Positions 1 through 8,552 of a DNA stretch of 64,000 bases are shown here, in pieces. The position numbers and the translations under genes were made by a program. This DNA is from CAVSSX01 sp963730735. GTDB lineage: Bacteria > Actinomycetota > Acidimicrobiia > Acidimicrobiales > RAAP-2. The stretch is from contig CAVSSX010000012.1 in NCBI GenBank assembly GCA_963730735.1, forward strand, positions 186,001-250,000, written 5' to 3'. Below the pieces are notes generated by a model that was not told the origin of the DNA, ran no database searches, and saw only the letters and a program-made list of their open reading frames with translations. Position 1 is the first letter of the stretch. Each line of letters begins with the position of its first letter.

Positions 1-547
1 CGCGGCCAGTCGGGTCCCAGAGCGGGATCATGGTCAGCGGGATCAGCTTGCCCTTGCCCTCGCCGCCGGACCAGTCGTCGATCATCCAGTCGTTGTAGGC
101 CTTCACGCACAGGCCGGCGAGCTCCTTGTCCTCCCGCTCGAGGAAGGTCTGGCCGCAGAACCGGGGCAGGGTGTTGGGGAAGTTGATCGCCGCCTCGACG
201 TGGTTGGCCGCCATGTCGGCCAGGCGCTCGGTCTTGTCCCAGGTGCCCTTGCGGATCTCGTCGAAGGTCGTCAGGTTGAACCCGACCTCGTCGAAGCCGA
301 CGGCCGCCGACAGCATCATGAGCGGTGACACCAGGTCGTCGTAGTACCAGACGTCGGACCACTGGCCGTCGTCGCTCTCGACCCAGCCCATGGCCCCGCC
401 GCCCTCCGGCGACCCGCCGAGCGTGATCTTCTTGCGCTCGATCCGGGGGCCGCGGTCCTGGTACTTGGCCGGCAGCCGCGACGACCACAGGTCGGGCGGC
501 TCGACGACGTGGTCGTCCACCGAGATGATGCGAGGGACGTCGGTCAT
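1..547 (-). CDS. Amidohydrolase-2 family metal-dependent hydrolase (C-terminus beyond window)
   Basis: The first 182 codons of a COG2159-type amidohydrolase run off the left edge. The ATG at 547 opens with an N-terminal SVDDHVVEPPDLW motif, where the metal-binding strand normally lies, followed by RLPAKYQDRGPRIE. Much of it matches the complete protein at 53881-55113, for example FCGQ, KAYNDWMID and LTMIPLWDP, so the two are paralogues. Members hydrolyse or decarboxylate ring and side-chain acids in the cytoplasm, and the substrate here is unknown. The family call is firm; the partial length prevents checking the C-terminal metal aspartate. Confidence 0.85.
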   Translation of the reverse strand, partial: MTDVPRIISVDDHVVEPPDLWSSRLPAKYQDRGPRIERKKITLGGSPEGGGAMGWVESDDGQWSDVWYYDDLVSPLMMLSAAVGFDEVGFNLTTFDEIRKGTWDKTERLADMAANHVEAAINFPNTLPRFCGQTFLEREDKELAGLCVKAYNDWMIDDWSGGEGKGKLIPLTMIPLWDPTGR

Positions 548-596
548 GGTGTGTCCTTCCTGTGGCACGTGAACAGTTGCGAGGTGGCGCAGTCGG

Positions 597-2309
597 TCAG
601 TGGGTGGTGACGCTGTCGGTGTTGCGACCCGACCGGAGCACCGTCCCCCCGAGGGCGCCGGTCGACTCGCCGTTCTCGATGGTCGGCACGCCGTTGACGA
701 ACACCTTGGTGACGCCGATGGACTTGGAGGTCAGCCGCAGGCTGTCGCCCGGCAGGTCGAAGACCCGCTTGGCCGGACCGCTGTCGACGGTGTCGGGGTC
801 GAAGATGCCGATGTCGGCGAAGTTGCCGACGGAGAGCGTCCCCCGGTCCCGCAGGCCGAACAGTCGGGCCGGCACGTCGGTCATCAGCTGGACCGCCCGC
901 TCCAGGCTGACCAGCTTGCGACCCCGGAGGGTGTCGCCGAGGAAGCGGGTCGGGTACGGCGAGCCGAGCATCCGGTCGAGGTGGGCCCCGGCGTCGGAGC
1001 CCCCGATCAGGACGTCCTGGTTGGCCCACAGGTCACGGCGGGCCGCCCAGTCCTCGTCGGTGTTGGCCACCGGCAGCGGCCACAGGACCGTCTTGTACTC
1101 GTCGGCCGAGGTGATGTCGAGCAGGCAGTCCCAGGGGTCGATGCCCTTCTCCTTGGCGATGTCGGCCACGACCCGGCCCTCGTACTGGTGGTTCTCGGGG
1201 GCGATGGTGTCCCCGATCCGGTAGTTGGAGAAGTCGGCCAGCCGGGCGAACACCGTGCCCTCGGCCGCCGCCTGGAGCTTGGCCTTGGTGGCCGGGTCCC
1301 GCAGGGCGGTCAGCTTCTCGTCCAGGGGGAGGGTGAGGACGTCCCGCCAGCCCGGGATCAGCCAGATGGCGCAGAAGGTGCCGAGGCTCATGTTGTTGTC
1401 GGCGAAGATCGGCATGGTCAGGGCGACCACCCGGCCGCCGATCTCCCGGGCCCGGACGCTCGGCAGCAGCTGGTGCTGGGTGCGCTCGGCGTCGCCGGCC
1501 GAGACCGACAGGACGTTCCAGTTGATCGGCCGGTTGGCGTGGGCGCTCATCTGGGCCATGAGCTCGATCTCGTCGTCCCGGAAGCCCTTGAGGCAGCCTT
1601 CGAAGATCGCCTCGAGCGTGGTGCCGGGGTGCTGGCTCACGATGTCACAGAGGGCCAGGACCTCTTCCTCGGTGGCCTGGCGGGAGGCCACCGGGTTCCC
1701 CTGGTGGTCGGGGTGGGTCGACGACCGGGTGGTCGACAGGCCCAGGCCGCCGGCCTCGAGCGACTGGTGGAGGACCTCGGAGATGGCCTTCAGCTCGTCG
1801 GGGTTCGACGCCCGCTCCAGCGACTCCTCGCCCATCACGTAACGACGGAGGGCGCAGTGGCCGACCAGGAAGCCGGCGTTGACGCCGATGTTGCCCTCGA
1901 GGCCGTCGAGGAACTGGCCGAAGGTCTCCCAGTTCCACTCGATGCCGTTCTCGAGGGCGGCCAGGGGCATCCCCTCGACCTGGGCCATCATCCGGCGGGC
2001 GTAGTCGGCGTCGTCGATCTTGATCGGGGCCAGGGTGAAGCCGCAGTTGCCGCCGATGACCGAGGTCACGCCGTGGTTGGACGACGGCGTGGCGTACCCG
2101 TCCCAGTGGAGCTGGGCGTCGTAGTGGGTGTGGGGGTCGACGAAGCCCGGCGTGACCAGCTGCCCGTCGGCGTCGATGGTCTCGCGGGCCGACTCGTCGA
2201 TCTGGCCGACGGCCACGATCCGGTCGTCACGGACACCGACGTCGGCGGTCCGGGGAGCGGCCCCGGTGCCGTCCACCACGGTCCCGCCCTTGATCACGTA
2301 GTCGAGCAT
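597..2309 (-). CDS. D-aminoacylase-like amidohydrolase
   Basis: A 570-residue member of the N-acyl-D-amino-acid deacylase branch of the amidohydrolase superfamily. The start at 2309 gives MLDYVIKGGTVVDGTG, the usual N-terminal beta-sandwich beginning; a longer reading frame exists but its extra residues look unstructured. The metal motif VDPHTHYDAQLHWD has His60 and His62, and SDAGAHLDRM near the C-terminus supplies the expected aspartate. These zinc enzymes cleave amides or related bonds in the cytoplasm. Proteins of this subgroup often sit in lipid or xenobiotic catabolism clusters in actinobacteria, so the true substrate may not be an amino acid. It lies 49 bp downstream of the preceding minus-strand hydrolase start. 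Confidence 0.85.
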   Translation of the reverse strand: MLDYVIKGGTVVDGTGAAPRTADVGVRDDRIVAVGQIDESARETIDADGQLVTPGFVDPHTHYDAQLHWDGYATPSSNHGVTSVIGGNCGFTLAPIKIDDADYARRMMAQVEGMPLAALENGIEWNWETFGQFLDGLEGNIGVNAGFLVGHCALRRYVMGEESLERASNPDELKAISEVLHQSLEAGGLGLSTTRSSTHPDHQGNPVASRQATEEEVLALCDIVSQHPGTTLEAIFEGCLKGFRDDEIELMAQMSAHANRPINWNVLSVSAGDAERTQHQLLPSVRAREIGGRVVALTMPIFADNNMSLGTFCAIWLIPGWRDVLTLPLDEKLTALRDPATKAKLQAAAEGTVFARLADFSNYRIGDTIAPENHQYEGRVVADIAKEKGIDPWDCLLDITSADEYKTVLWPLPVANTDEDWAARRDLWANQDVLIGGSDAGAHLDRMLGSPYPTRFLGDTLRGRKLVSLERAVQLMTDVPARLFGLRDRGTLSVGNFADIGIFDPDTVDSGPAKRVFDLPGDSLRLTSKSIGVTKVFVNGVPTIENGESTGALGGTVLRSGRNTDSVTTH

Positions 2310-2460
2310 GAGGCCTCCGAATCGAGACAACTGGGGACCGAGTTGCGATCCTGGCCGCCCCGGGGTGCGAGATCCCCGCACCTCGTCGACGACCCCGGAC
2401 CGGAGGAACTCATCGCAGGATTCCCCTCACGCCCCCATGGGATTTGACGATGCAAATCAC

Positions 2461-2490
2461 GTTACCAGCTAGCTGACAAGGCCGTCTATC
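2461..2490. promoter_or_regulatory. Palindromic upstream element
   Basis: The 195-bp gap upstream of the D-aminoacylase-like gene contains the perfect palindrome CAGCTAGCTG (2466-2475) inside an imperfect 20-bp inverted repeat. It is followed by CTGACAAGGCCGTCTATC (2473-2490), which matches 27143-27160 upstream of livH at 15 of 18 bases. A regulator site is plausible but unproven. Confidence 0.3.
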
Positions 2491-2504
2491 GACCGCCGGC
2501 CGGC

Positions 2505-3356
2505 TCAGGGCCAGTCGGGGAGCAGCTGACGGTCCCGGCACAGGGCCTGCCCGTCGATGACGCTGCCGTTCAGTCCGGGGGCCTCGGGCGACGTCGCCAG
2601 CCACGCCGTCGCCGCCCCGATGACGTCGGTCGGCGCCCCCGTCGAGTTGTCGAAACCGAACTCGGCCATGTCCTGGGCGATCCGCTCGGTGGCCACGTAG
2701 CCCGGGTCCATGTTGAAGAACAGGATCCCCCGGTCGCCCAGCTCGACCGCCAGCAGCCCGGCCACCCGGTGGATGGCCGCCTTGGACATGCCGTAGCCGA
2801 GGCCCCACCCGCCCGAGCCGGCCGGGGCCGGCGGGTCCATCTGGCCCGAGCCCGAGGTCAGGTTGACGACCATGCCCGAGCCCCGGGCCAGCATGCCCGG
2901 CAGGACCAGGTCGATCAGCACCAGCGGCGAGAGCACGTTGGCCTGGACGTGGCGGTCGAGTACCTCGATCGGGGTGTCGACGAAGTGGTCCATGTGGCCC
3001 GGGCCGACGTAGCGGCCGTTGTTGACCAGGAGGTCGATGCGACCCCACCGCTCCTCCACCCGGGCCACGGCGGCGCCGAGGGAGGCCCGGTCCAACAGGT
3101 CGAGGAAGATCGGCATGGCCCGCCGGCCCTCGGCCTCGATCTGGGCCACGGTGGCCGCCACCGAACCCGGCAGCGGCTTCGTGTCGGACTTCTTGATGGT
3201 CGACGAGTGCTCACGGGCCTCGCCGTCGACCATCGTCCGGGCGGCCACGGCCACGTCGAAGCCGGCCCGGGCCAGGTGGATGGCGATGGCCTTGCCGATC
3301 CCCCGGCTGGCCCCGGTGACGAAGGCGACCTTTGCTCCCGATTCCTCTGCTGCCAT
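2505..3356 (-). CDS. Short-chain dehydrogenase/reductase (SDR)
   Basis: A 283-residue classical-type NAD(P)-dependent oxidoreductase with a Rossmann fold. The TGASRGIG nucleotide-binding motif spans residues 14-21, the structural NNAG motif reads NNGR at 112-115, and the catalytic pair is Tyr188 and Lys192 in YGMSK, with serines near 168-170. The ATG at 3356 follows a GGGGAGG ribosome-binding site. The protein is somewhat long for the family because of an insertion around residues 45-65. It probably oxidises or reduces a hydroxyl or keto group of a lipid or CoA-ester intermediate; specificity is not visible. The cupin and a hydrolase are neighbours. Confidence 0.9.
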   Translation of the reverse strand: MAAEESGAKVAFVTGASRGIGKAIAIHLARAGFDVAVAARTMVDGEAREHSSTIKKSDTKPLPGSVAATVAQIEAEGRRAMPIFLDLLDRASLGAAVARVEERWGRIDLLVNNGRYVGPGHMDHFVDTPIEVLDRHVQANVLSPLVLIDLVLPGMLARGSGMVVNLTSGSGQMDPPAPAGSGGWGLGYGMSKAAIHRVAGLLAVELGDRGILFFNMDPGYVATERIAQDMAEFGFDNSTGAPTDVIGAATAWLATSPEAPGLNGSVIDGQALCRDRQLLPDWP

Positions 3357-3402
3357 GACGATTCCTCCCCTGGTGTGGTGACGGCCCGGTCGGGCCGGCG
3401 GC

Positions 3403-3438
3403 GGTGGTGCGGTGCGGTGCTGGTGCGGTGCGGCGGTG
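3403..3438. repeat. GGTGC pentamer-rich low-complexity tract
   Basis: The intergenic stretch between the SDR and the cupin contains about six imperfect copies of GGTGC. It has no evident coding role. Confidence 0.5.
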
Positions 3439-3479
3439 TCGTGTGATGGTGGGCTGGTCGGCCCGGTTCGGTCGGCCGC

Positions 3480-3911
3480 TCAGCCCTGGCGGCTCTCGAG
3501 CTCCGAGGGCACCCGCACGATGCCCTTCTCCTCGAGGAGCCGCTCGTAGCCCTCGGGATCGGCCGGTACCGGCGTGACGTCGCCGGTGTAGAACTCGAGC
3601 AGCTCGGTGCCCTCGGGACCGGCGATCAGCGGGCCGAACACCGCCCCGTGCTCGAGCAGCACCATCATCCCGGGCGTGCACTCGGTCTCGCCCACGAACA
3701 ACGTCCCCTTCAAGATGAACAGGACGTGGTCGCTGCTGTGGCCGTGCTCCTCGAGGACGAGGCCCGGGTCGTACTCGGTGTAGATCACCGTGCGGGTGTC
3801 GGACATCTCCATGAACCGCAGATGGACCCCCACCCGGCGGTCACCGTGGACCTGGGCCCGGACCTCCTGGGCCGGTACGTCGTCGATGTGCCGGAACACG
3901 AGCTCGGCCAT
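3480..3911 (-). CDS. Cupin-domain protein
   Basis: A 143-residue single-cupin protein. The first cupin motif is seen as EEHGHSSDHVLFILKGTL (residues about 54-71), with the metal-ligand histidines and a glycine-rich turn. The second motif region has PGMMVLLEHGAVFGPL. Small cupins bind a divalent metal and act as dioxygenases, isomerases or ligand sensors. No fused domain shows which applies. The ATG at 3911 follows GGAGGGGG. It is separated by a promoter-bearing gap from the divergent amidohydrolase at 4126, so the two may share regulation. Confidence 0.8.
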   Translation of the reverse strand: MAELVFRHIDDVPAQEVRAQVHGDRRVGVHLRFMEMSDTRTVIYTEYDPGLVLEEHGHSSDHVLFILKGTLFVGETECTPGMMVLLEHGAVFGPLIAGPEGTELLEFYTGDVTPVPADPEGYERLLEEKGIVRVPSELESRQG

Positions 3912-4006
3912 GGCTGCCCCCTCCGCTGCGGTCGCCCGGTGCGGAGCGACACCCCGAGTTTGTACCCCCGGAACACTCGACGTGCCACCCGATTGCGTGG
4001 CGGGGA

Positions 4007-4035
4007 TTGAATCTCGGATGAGACACGATTATCAT
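4007..4035 (+). promoter_or_regulatory. Promoter of the plus-strand amidohydrolase
   Basis: TTGAAT (4007-4012) and TATCAT (4030-4035) are separated by exactly 17 bp, a good match to the primary-sigma -35/-10 pattern, in an AT-richer stretch than its surroundings. Transcription would start near 4042, about 85 nt before the ATG at 4126. Confidence 0.6.
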
Positions 4036-4048
4036 GTTTATGCGGACC

Positions 4049-4071
4049 GTCGATCGGAGCTAGCGATCGAC
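4049..4071. promoter_or_regulatory. Perfect inverted repeat, probable operator
   Basis: GTCGATCG (4049-4056) and CGATCGAC (4064-4071) form perfect 8-bp arms around a 7-bp spacer, just downstream of the predicted transcription start. The position fits a repressor roadblock operator for a TetR- or GntR-type dimer. The cognate regulator is not identifiable. Confidence 0.5.
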
Positions 4072-4125
4072 ACCGGCGCACACGAAGGACCGCATCCCAC
4101 CGGGTGCACTGATCAGGAGAACCTC

Positions 4126-5319
4126 ATGCCGTCTCGTGTCCTCGACTTTCCGGTGTTCGACGCCGACAACCACATGTACGAGACCGAGGAGGCGCTGACC
4201 AAGTTCCTCCCGGCCGCCTACAAGGGCGCCATCGACTACGTCGACGTCCACGGACGGACCAAGATCGTGGTCCGGGGCCAGATCAGCGACTACATCCCCA
4301 ACCCGACCTTCACCCGGGTGGCCGCCCCGGGCGCCCAGGAGGAGTACTTCAAGCACGGGAACCCCGAGGGCAAGTCCTACCGGGAGATCCTGGGCAAGGC
4401 CATCGAGGCCCCGCCGGCCTTCCGTGAGCCCGGGCCGCGCCTCGAGCTGATGGACGAGCTGGGCATCCAGTGGGCGACCATGTTCCCGACCCTGGCCAGC
4501 CTGGTCGAGGAGCGGATGAAGGACGACCCCGAGCTCACCCACGTCGTCATCCACGCCCTCAACGAGTGGATGCACGAGCACTGGACCTTCAACTTCGACG
4601 ACCGCATCTTCGCCATCCCGGTGGTCACCCTGCCCATCGTGGACAGGGCCATCGAGGAGCTCGAGTGGCTGCTCGAGCGGGGCGCCCGGGCCATCCTCAT
4701 CCGGCCGGCGCCGGTCCCCGGCTTCCGGGGCATGCGGTCCTTCGGCCTGGAGGAGTTCGACCCGTTCTGGGAGCGGGTCGTCGAGTCCGGGATCCTGGTC
4801 ACCATGCACGCCTCGGACAGCGGCTACACCCGCTACGCCAACGAGTGGGAGGGCGTGACCGGCGAGTTCCTGGCCTTCAAGCCCAACGCCTTCTCGATGG
4901 TGTCCCAGCACGACCGGGCCATCAAGGACGCCGTCTCGGCGCTGATCTGCCACGGTGCGCTGACCCGGCACCCGGACCTGCGCATCGCCCTGGTCGAGAA
5001 CGGCAGCAGCTGGGTGCGCCCGCTGCTCCACGAGCTCGAGGACACCTACCGCAAGATGCCCCAGGCCTTCCCCGAGGACCCGGTGACGGCCTTCAAGCGC
5101 AACCTGTACGTCCACCCCTTCCACGAGGAGGACCCGGTGGGCCTGGTGAACCTGCTCGGCGCGGACCACGTGCTCTTCGGGTCGGACTACCCCCACCCCG
5201 AGGGCATGTCGGACCCCATCACCTTCATCGACGAGCTCAAGGGCCTGCCCGACGAGGACATCCGCAAGGTGATGAGCACCAACATGCAGGAGCTCATGGG
5301 GCTGAAAGTCGACGCCTGA
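4126..5319 (+). CDS. Amidohydrolase-2 family metal-dependent hydrolase
   Basis: A 397-residue COG2159-type TIM-barrel hydrolase. The ATG at 4126 follows AGGAG at 4115-4119; a longer frame starts at 3790 but covers the promoter region and the opposite-strand cupin. The N-terminal motif is FDADNHMYE and the C-terminal one FGSDYPHPEG, which carries the metal-binding aspartate and a histidine pair typical of the family. Members include decarboxylases and ring-cleavage hydrolases. It is more distant from the hydrolases at 1-547 and 53881-55113 than those are from each other. It ends 142 bp before a convergent gene, with strong hairpins between. Confidence 0.87.
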   Translation: MPSRVLDFPVFDADNHMYETEEALTKFLPAAYKGAIDYVDVHGRTKIVVRGQISDYIPNPTFTRVAAPGAQEEYFKHGNPEGKSYREILGKAIEAPPAFREPGPRLELMDELGIQWATMFPTLASLVEERMKDDPELTHVVIHALNEWMHEHWTFNFDDRIFAIPVVTLPIVDRAIEELEWLLERGARAILIRPAPVPGFRGMRSFGLEEFDPFWERVVESGILVTMHASDSGYTRYANEWEGVTGEFLAFKPNAFSMVSQHDRAIKDAVSALICHGALTRHPDLRIALVENGSSWVRPLLHELEDTYRKMPQAFPEDPVTAFKRNLYVHPFHEEDPVGLVNLLGADHVLFGSDYPHPEGMSDPITFIDELKGLPDEDIRKVMSTNMQELMGLKVDA

Positions 5320-5326
5320 GTTGCCG

Positions 5327-5439
5327 CCCGGGTGCACGCACCCCGGGCCACACGATCAACGGAGGGAGGTGGCGCGCGCCCTCGGGTGCGCGCCGGGAGC
5401 CGGGGTCACCCTGGCCGGAGTCGTCCGGCCAGGGTGACC
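5327..5439. terminator. Bidirectional terminator region with three hairpins
   Basis: Between convergent genes there are three stems. CCCGGGTGC/GCACCCCGGG is at 5327-5347, GGCGCGC/GCGCGCC is at 5371-5394, and there is a perfect 16-bp stem at 5404-5419 with 5424-5439 around a GTCG loop. No T-run follows, as is common for actinobacterial intrinsic terminators. Confidence 0.7.
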
Positions 5440-5461
5440 GTTCGGCCCACCGACCTCCGGC

Positions 5462-6265
5462 CTACCAGAGCTGGTCGGCGTAGTCGTCGGTCCCGACGTT
5501 GGTGCCGTAGAACGGGGCGGCGAAGGTGAGCTTGGCCACCGGGCCGGCGTCCACCGTCTCGCCGAACGCCTGGAAGGCCTTCCACGAGGCGGTCGGGTCG
5601 CCCTCGATGAACACCAGCTGGACCAGCCGGTCCGGGTGGCCGCCGTCGGTCCCGAGCTTCATGGGCGACTGGCTCGGGCCGGCGTCCGCCGGGGCCGGGT
5701 GCTTCACCCAGGACGACCAGGTGGTCACGCCGTCGGCGGCCAGCAGGGCGGGCACCGCCTCGGCCTCGAGCCATGCCTGGTGGTCCTCACGGCTGACCCC
5801 GTCGGCCGGCTCGGTCACCAGCACGCCCATGCCCGGGAAGTGGTGGTCGAGGGCCAGCTCCAGCGGGACCCCGTCCTCGTCGGCGTACTTGACGCCGGTC
5901 AGGTCGTAGATGCTCGTGTGGGCGTGCGTCCGCTCCTGGAAGCCCCGGCCGTTGGCGTAGAGCCAGACCACCTGCTCGCCCGCCCACTTGAGGTGCTCCT
6001 CCACGTGGTCCTTGTGCATCCAGTAGATGGACAGGTACGAGCCGGCGTCGACCGGCTCGGCGAAGGGGCTCCCCTCGGGGAAGCGCAGGTCCTTCAGGGG
6101 TCGCGGGGCCACCCAGCGACCGCCGGCGAACAGCCAGGGGCCGATCATGCAGCCGGCGTAGAAGTGGTCACGCTCGTACCAGCGGTTGTAGGCCACCTCG
6201 TGGCCGGGGTGGGGGTCCACCATCGTGAACAACATGCTCCCGATCTGTACCGGGTACTGATCCAT
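5462..6265 (-). CDS. EthD-like (dimeric alpha/beta-barrel) protein
   Basis: A 267-residue protein of uncertain function. Up to three ferredoxin-like EthD-type segments can be recognised. One starts near MLFTMVDPHPG with NRWYERDHF (about residues 12-35), one in the middle with MGVLVTEPADG and a following WLEAEAVPALLA, and one at the C-terminus with LVQLVFIEGD. EthD-fold proteins are small cytoplasmic enzymes or accessory proteins of oxidation pathways. The ATG at 6265 follows AAGAGGAGC. It precedes nothing on its strand except the terminator, and upstream are MaoC-type hydratase genes, so it likely belongs to the same acyl-CoA pathway. The fold assignment is tentative. Confidence 0.6.
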   Translation of the reverse strand: MDQYPVQIGSMLFTMVDPHPGHEVAYNRWYERDHFYAGCMIGPWLFAGGRWVAPRPLKDLRFPEGSPFAEPVDAGSYLSIYWMHKDHVEEHLKWAGEQVVWLYANGRGFQERTHAHTSIYDLTGVKYADEDGVPLELALDHHFPGMGVLVTEPADGVSREDHQAWLEAEAVPALLAADGVTTWSSWVKHPAPADAGPSQSPMKLGTDGGHPDRLVQLVFIEGDPTASWKAFQAFGETVDAGPVAKLTFAAPFYGTNVGTDDYADQLW

Positions 6266-6379
6266 GGCTTGCTCCTCTTGTCGGTTGTTGGCGGTGTTGG
6301 TTGTCAGGCGGTTTCTAGGTTGCGATGGTCGGTCGGTGGCCGTCGTGGCCGTCCCGGCGCCGGGTCCGGCGGCGGCGGC

Positions 6380-6811
6380 CTAGCCGGGCGGGATCGGCAG
6401 CGAGACGGTCGCCGTCCCCGGCGCCAGCCGGACGCCGTCCTGGGTCTCGGTCCACACGGTCAGATCGACCAGCCGGCGGTCGCCCTCGTCGACGATGGCG
6501 TCGACGCGACCGTGCGCCGTCACCGTCTGGCCCTTCACGTTGGCCGACCGGAACTCGCAGGCGGCCCGGACGATGCGACCCTCGTCGCCCATCCACTGGC
6601 GCAGGAGGTTGTGGAGGTAGGCCCACTGGAGGTTGCCCATCCCGAAGGCCGTGGCGTACCCGGCGTCTCGGCCGGCCTCGTCGTCCATGTGGATGGGTAC
6701 GAACTCGTCGTTGACCGCGGCGTAGCGGTTCCAGTTGGCCAGTCCGGTCTCGCGTACGAAGGTGGGGATCTCGTCCCCGACCGACACGTCCTGCACCGTC
6801 ACTCCCCCCAC
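6380..6811 (-). CDS. MaoC-like (R)-enoyl-CoA hydratase, catalytic hotdog subunit
   Basis: A 143-residue hotdog protein carrying the hydratase-2 type motif NDEFVPIHMDDEAGRD, with Asp and His in the usual spacing, followed by GMGNLQWAYLHNLL. It should add water to a trans-2-enoyl-CoA to give an (R)-3-hydroxyacyl-CoA. The GTG at 6811 is preceded by GAGAGG; another GTG at 6802 is possible. It directly follows the gene for a FAS1-like dehydratase-domain protein. Together they resemble split hydratases such as HadAB/HadBC or ChsH1-ChsH2(MaoC), in which one chain has the catalytic residues and the other shapes the substrate tunnel. Confidence 0.85.
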   Translation of the reverse strand: MGGVTVQDVSVGDEIPTFVRETGLANWNRYAAVNDEFVPIHMDDEAGRDAGYATAFGMGNLQWAYLHNLLRQWMGDEGRIVRAACEFRSANVKGQTVTAHGRVDAIVDEGDRRLVDLTVWTETQDGVRLAPGTATVSLPIPPG

Positions 6812-6887
6812 GGACCGTCCTCTCCTCGCCCACCAGTGTGCCGCGTCGCTCCGACCGGTGCCCGGCCGTCCCCCCGTCGCTCGCCCA

Positions 6888-7409
6888 TCAGTACCGGATG
6901 ACCGTGCCGTGGGTCCGGCGCACCAGCTCGCCCCGTTGGTTGGTCCAGGTGTTCTCGAGCGTCGTGAACAACATCAGCCCGAGCCGTCCCGGCCGCTCCC
7001 GGTAGCCGCCGAGCCGGTTCACCCCGGTGATCACGTCGCCCGGCCGCATCGGCACGCCGTACTCGACCTCGATGCCGCCGTTCAGCATGTGGTGGAGGTC
7101 CGGCGGTTCGATGCCGAGCGTCTTCTCGGTCGTCCCCGGGTCGTTGCCCCCGCCGGTCCCGCCCTCCGACGACGCCACCATCCAGGCGAACGGGTTGAAC
7201 TCCTCGGGCGCCACGATCCCGCCGGCCGGGGTGGTCTCGGCGAAGGCGGCGTCGACGAAGCGGCGCGGTGGCGGCTCGGGGTAGTAGACGGCGATGGCCC
7301 ATCGCCGGATGTCGGACTCGCTCACCGGGAACGACACCTGGCGCCCGAGCTCGCGGCCCACGGCCGCCTGCATGGCCGCCGAGATGTTGGTCGTGACCGT
7401 CTCGGCCAT
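6888..7409 (-). CDS. FAS1-like dehydratase-domain (MaoC N-terminal) protein
   Basis: A 173-residue MaoC_dehydrat_N-type hotdog protein. HHMLNGGIEVEYGVPMRPGDVI is the signature of this half, and the Asp/His hydratase motif is missing, as expected for the non-catalytic partner. It likely forms a heterodimer with the hydratase encoded 76 bp downstream. Its ATG (7409-7407) overlaps the TGA of the VOC gene by one base, so translation is probably coupled. Residues 85-110 contain a Gly/Ser-rich loop (SSEGGTGGGND) that would cap the acyl pocket; this is inference from the fold. Confidence 0.82.
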   Translation of the reverse strand: MAETVTTNISAAMQAAVGRELGRQVSFPVSESDIRRWAIAVYYPEPPPRRFVDAAFAETTPAGGIVAPEEFNPFAWMVASSEGGTGGGNDPGTTEKTLGIEPPDLHHMLNGGIEVEYGVPMRPGDVITGVNRLGGYRERPGRLGLMLFTTLENTWTNQRGELVRRTHGTVIRY

Positions 7410-8338
7410 CAGGCGTTGTCCCGGGGGTCACCCGGTACCGCCGCCACGGTGAAGCGGAACGCCGCCCCGAAGGTGTCGGCCGGGTCGGTGGCCACGGTCG
7501 TCTCGTCCCGGCCGAGCACGGCGACCCCGGACTTCTCCAGCTGGGCCACCGTGGCGTCGAGATCGGCCACCTGGAAGGTCATGGCGTGACAGGTCTCGCC
7601 GAAGGTGGCCAGGTCACGGGCGGCCAGCGAGTCGTCGCCGGTCGGCGTGGCCAGCTCGACCACCGTCTCGGGACCCATGGCCACGAACGTCCCCGTGGTC
7701 CCCGAGAGCGCGGAAGACCCCTGGTGGATCACCTCACCCTCGAGCCACCCGGTGAACACCTCAAGGCCGTGGTCGAGGTTGCCGGTGACCACGGTGATGG
7801 TCGACAGGCGCTCGATGCCGAGGGGGTTGGCCGTCGCCGCCCACTCCGCCGGCCAGCCGGGCGAGAACCTCGGGTCGAGGATCGGCCCCGGCGGGCTGGT
7901 GCGGCCGTCGACCACCGGGGGCTGGAAGAACTCGAGCTGGGTCAGGGTGTCGCGGGGGTGGGTGTAGATGTCGCCCACCTCGGGCCGGCCGCCCCCGGGG
8001 GCGTAGCTCACGATGCGGACCCCGTGGTCGGTCAGCCGGTCCCAGATGGCGCCGACGTCCTCGGTGTACCACGCGATGGAGTGCAGGTGGCGCCCGAACT
8101 TGGCGAAGAACTTCCCGACCGGCATGGCCTCGGCGCCCGGCTCGTCCGAGGGGGCCATCGTCTCGATGATGGTGTCGCCGATGGCGATCAACGACCCGTC
8201 GCGCTTCTCGTGCGGGAGGTAGCTGTGGTCCATGATGCCGCGGCGGGGATCGAAGACCTCGTCGTACCAGTCGTCGAGTGGCGTCAGGGCCTCGGCCACG
8301 TGGACGACGTGGAACATCTTTCCGATACTGATCGGCAT
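7409..8338 (-). CDS. VOC (glyoxalase/dioxygenase-fold) superfamily protein
   Basis: A 309-residue protein with two vicinal-oxygen-chelate modules. The N-terminal one has MFHVVHVAEALTPLDDWYDEVF and GRHLHSIAWYTEDV; the C-terminal one has LSTITVVTGNLDHGLEVFTGWL and CHAMTFQVADLDATVAQL. His residues at the ends of equivalent strands could bind metal. The family includes glyoxalases, extradiol dioxygenases and methylmalonyl-CoA epimerase-like enzymes, and nothing here picks one. It is the first gene of a three-gene minus-strand unit with the split MaoC hydratase. Confidence 0.8.
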   Translation of the reverse strand: MPISIGKMFHVVHVAEALTPLDDWYDEVFDPRRGIMDHSYLPHEKRDGSLIAIGDTIIETMAPSDEPGAEAMPVGKFFAKFGRHLHSIAWYTEDVGAIWDRLTDHGVRIVSYAPGGGRPEVGDIYTHPRDTLTQLEFFQPPVVDGRTSPPGPILDPRFSPGWPAEWAATANPLGIERLSTITVVTGNLDHGLEVFTGWLEGEVIHQGSSALSGTTGTFVAMGPETVVELATPTGDDSLAARDLATFGETCHAMTFQVADLDATVAQLEKSGVAVLGRDETTVATDPADTFGAAFRFTVAAVPGDPRDNA

Positions 8339-8552
8339 GACCCCCCTGACCTGACGGAGCCGGCGCGAGCCGCCGGCGAGACTAGTTTGTCAGACAGCGG
8401 TCTTCTCGTGCCGCTCCGGCGGGCCGTGACACCCGTCCCCGGCCACCCGAGGCCTCCCTGTCAGCCACGAATCGCCGCCGGTGACCACGCCCGGGGCGAG
8501 TCGAACGGCCGGGAGTCGTTTGTGACACGTCTGTCTGGTCGGACGGACGGGC

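Noticed and set aside
3790..4125. Extended N-terminus of the amidohydrolase at 4126
   Set aside because: The extra region covers the promoter, the inverted repeat and part of the opposite-strand cupin, and the ribosome site supports 4126.
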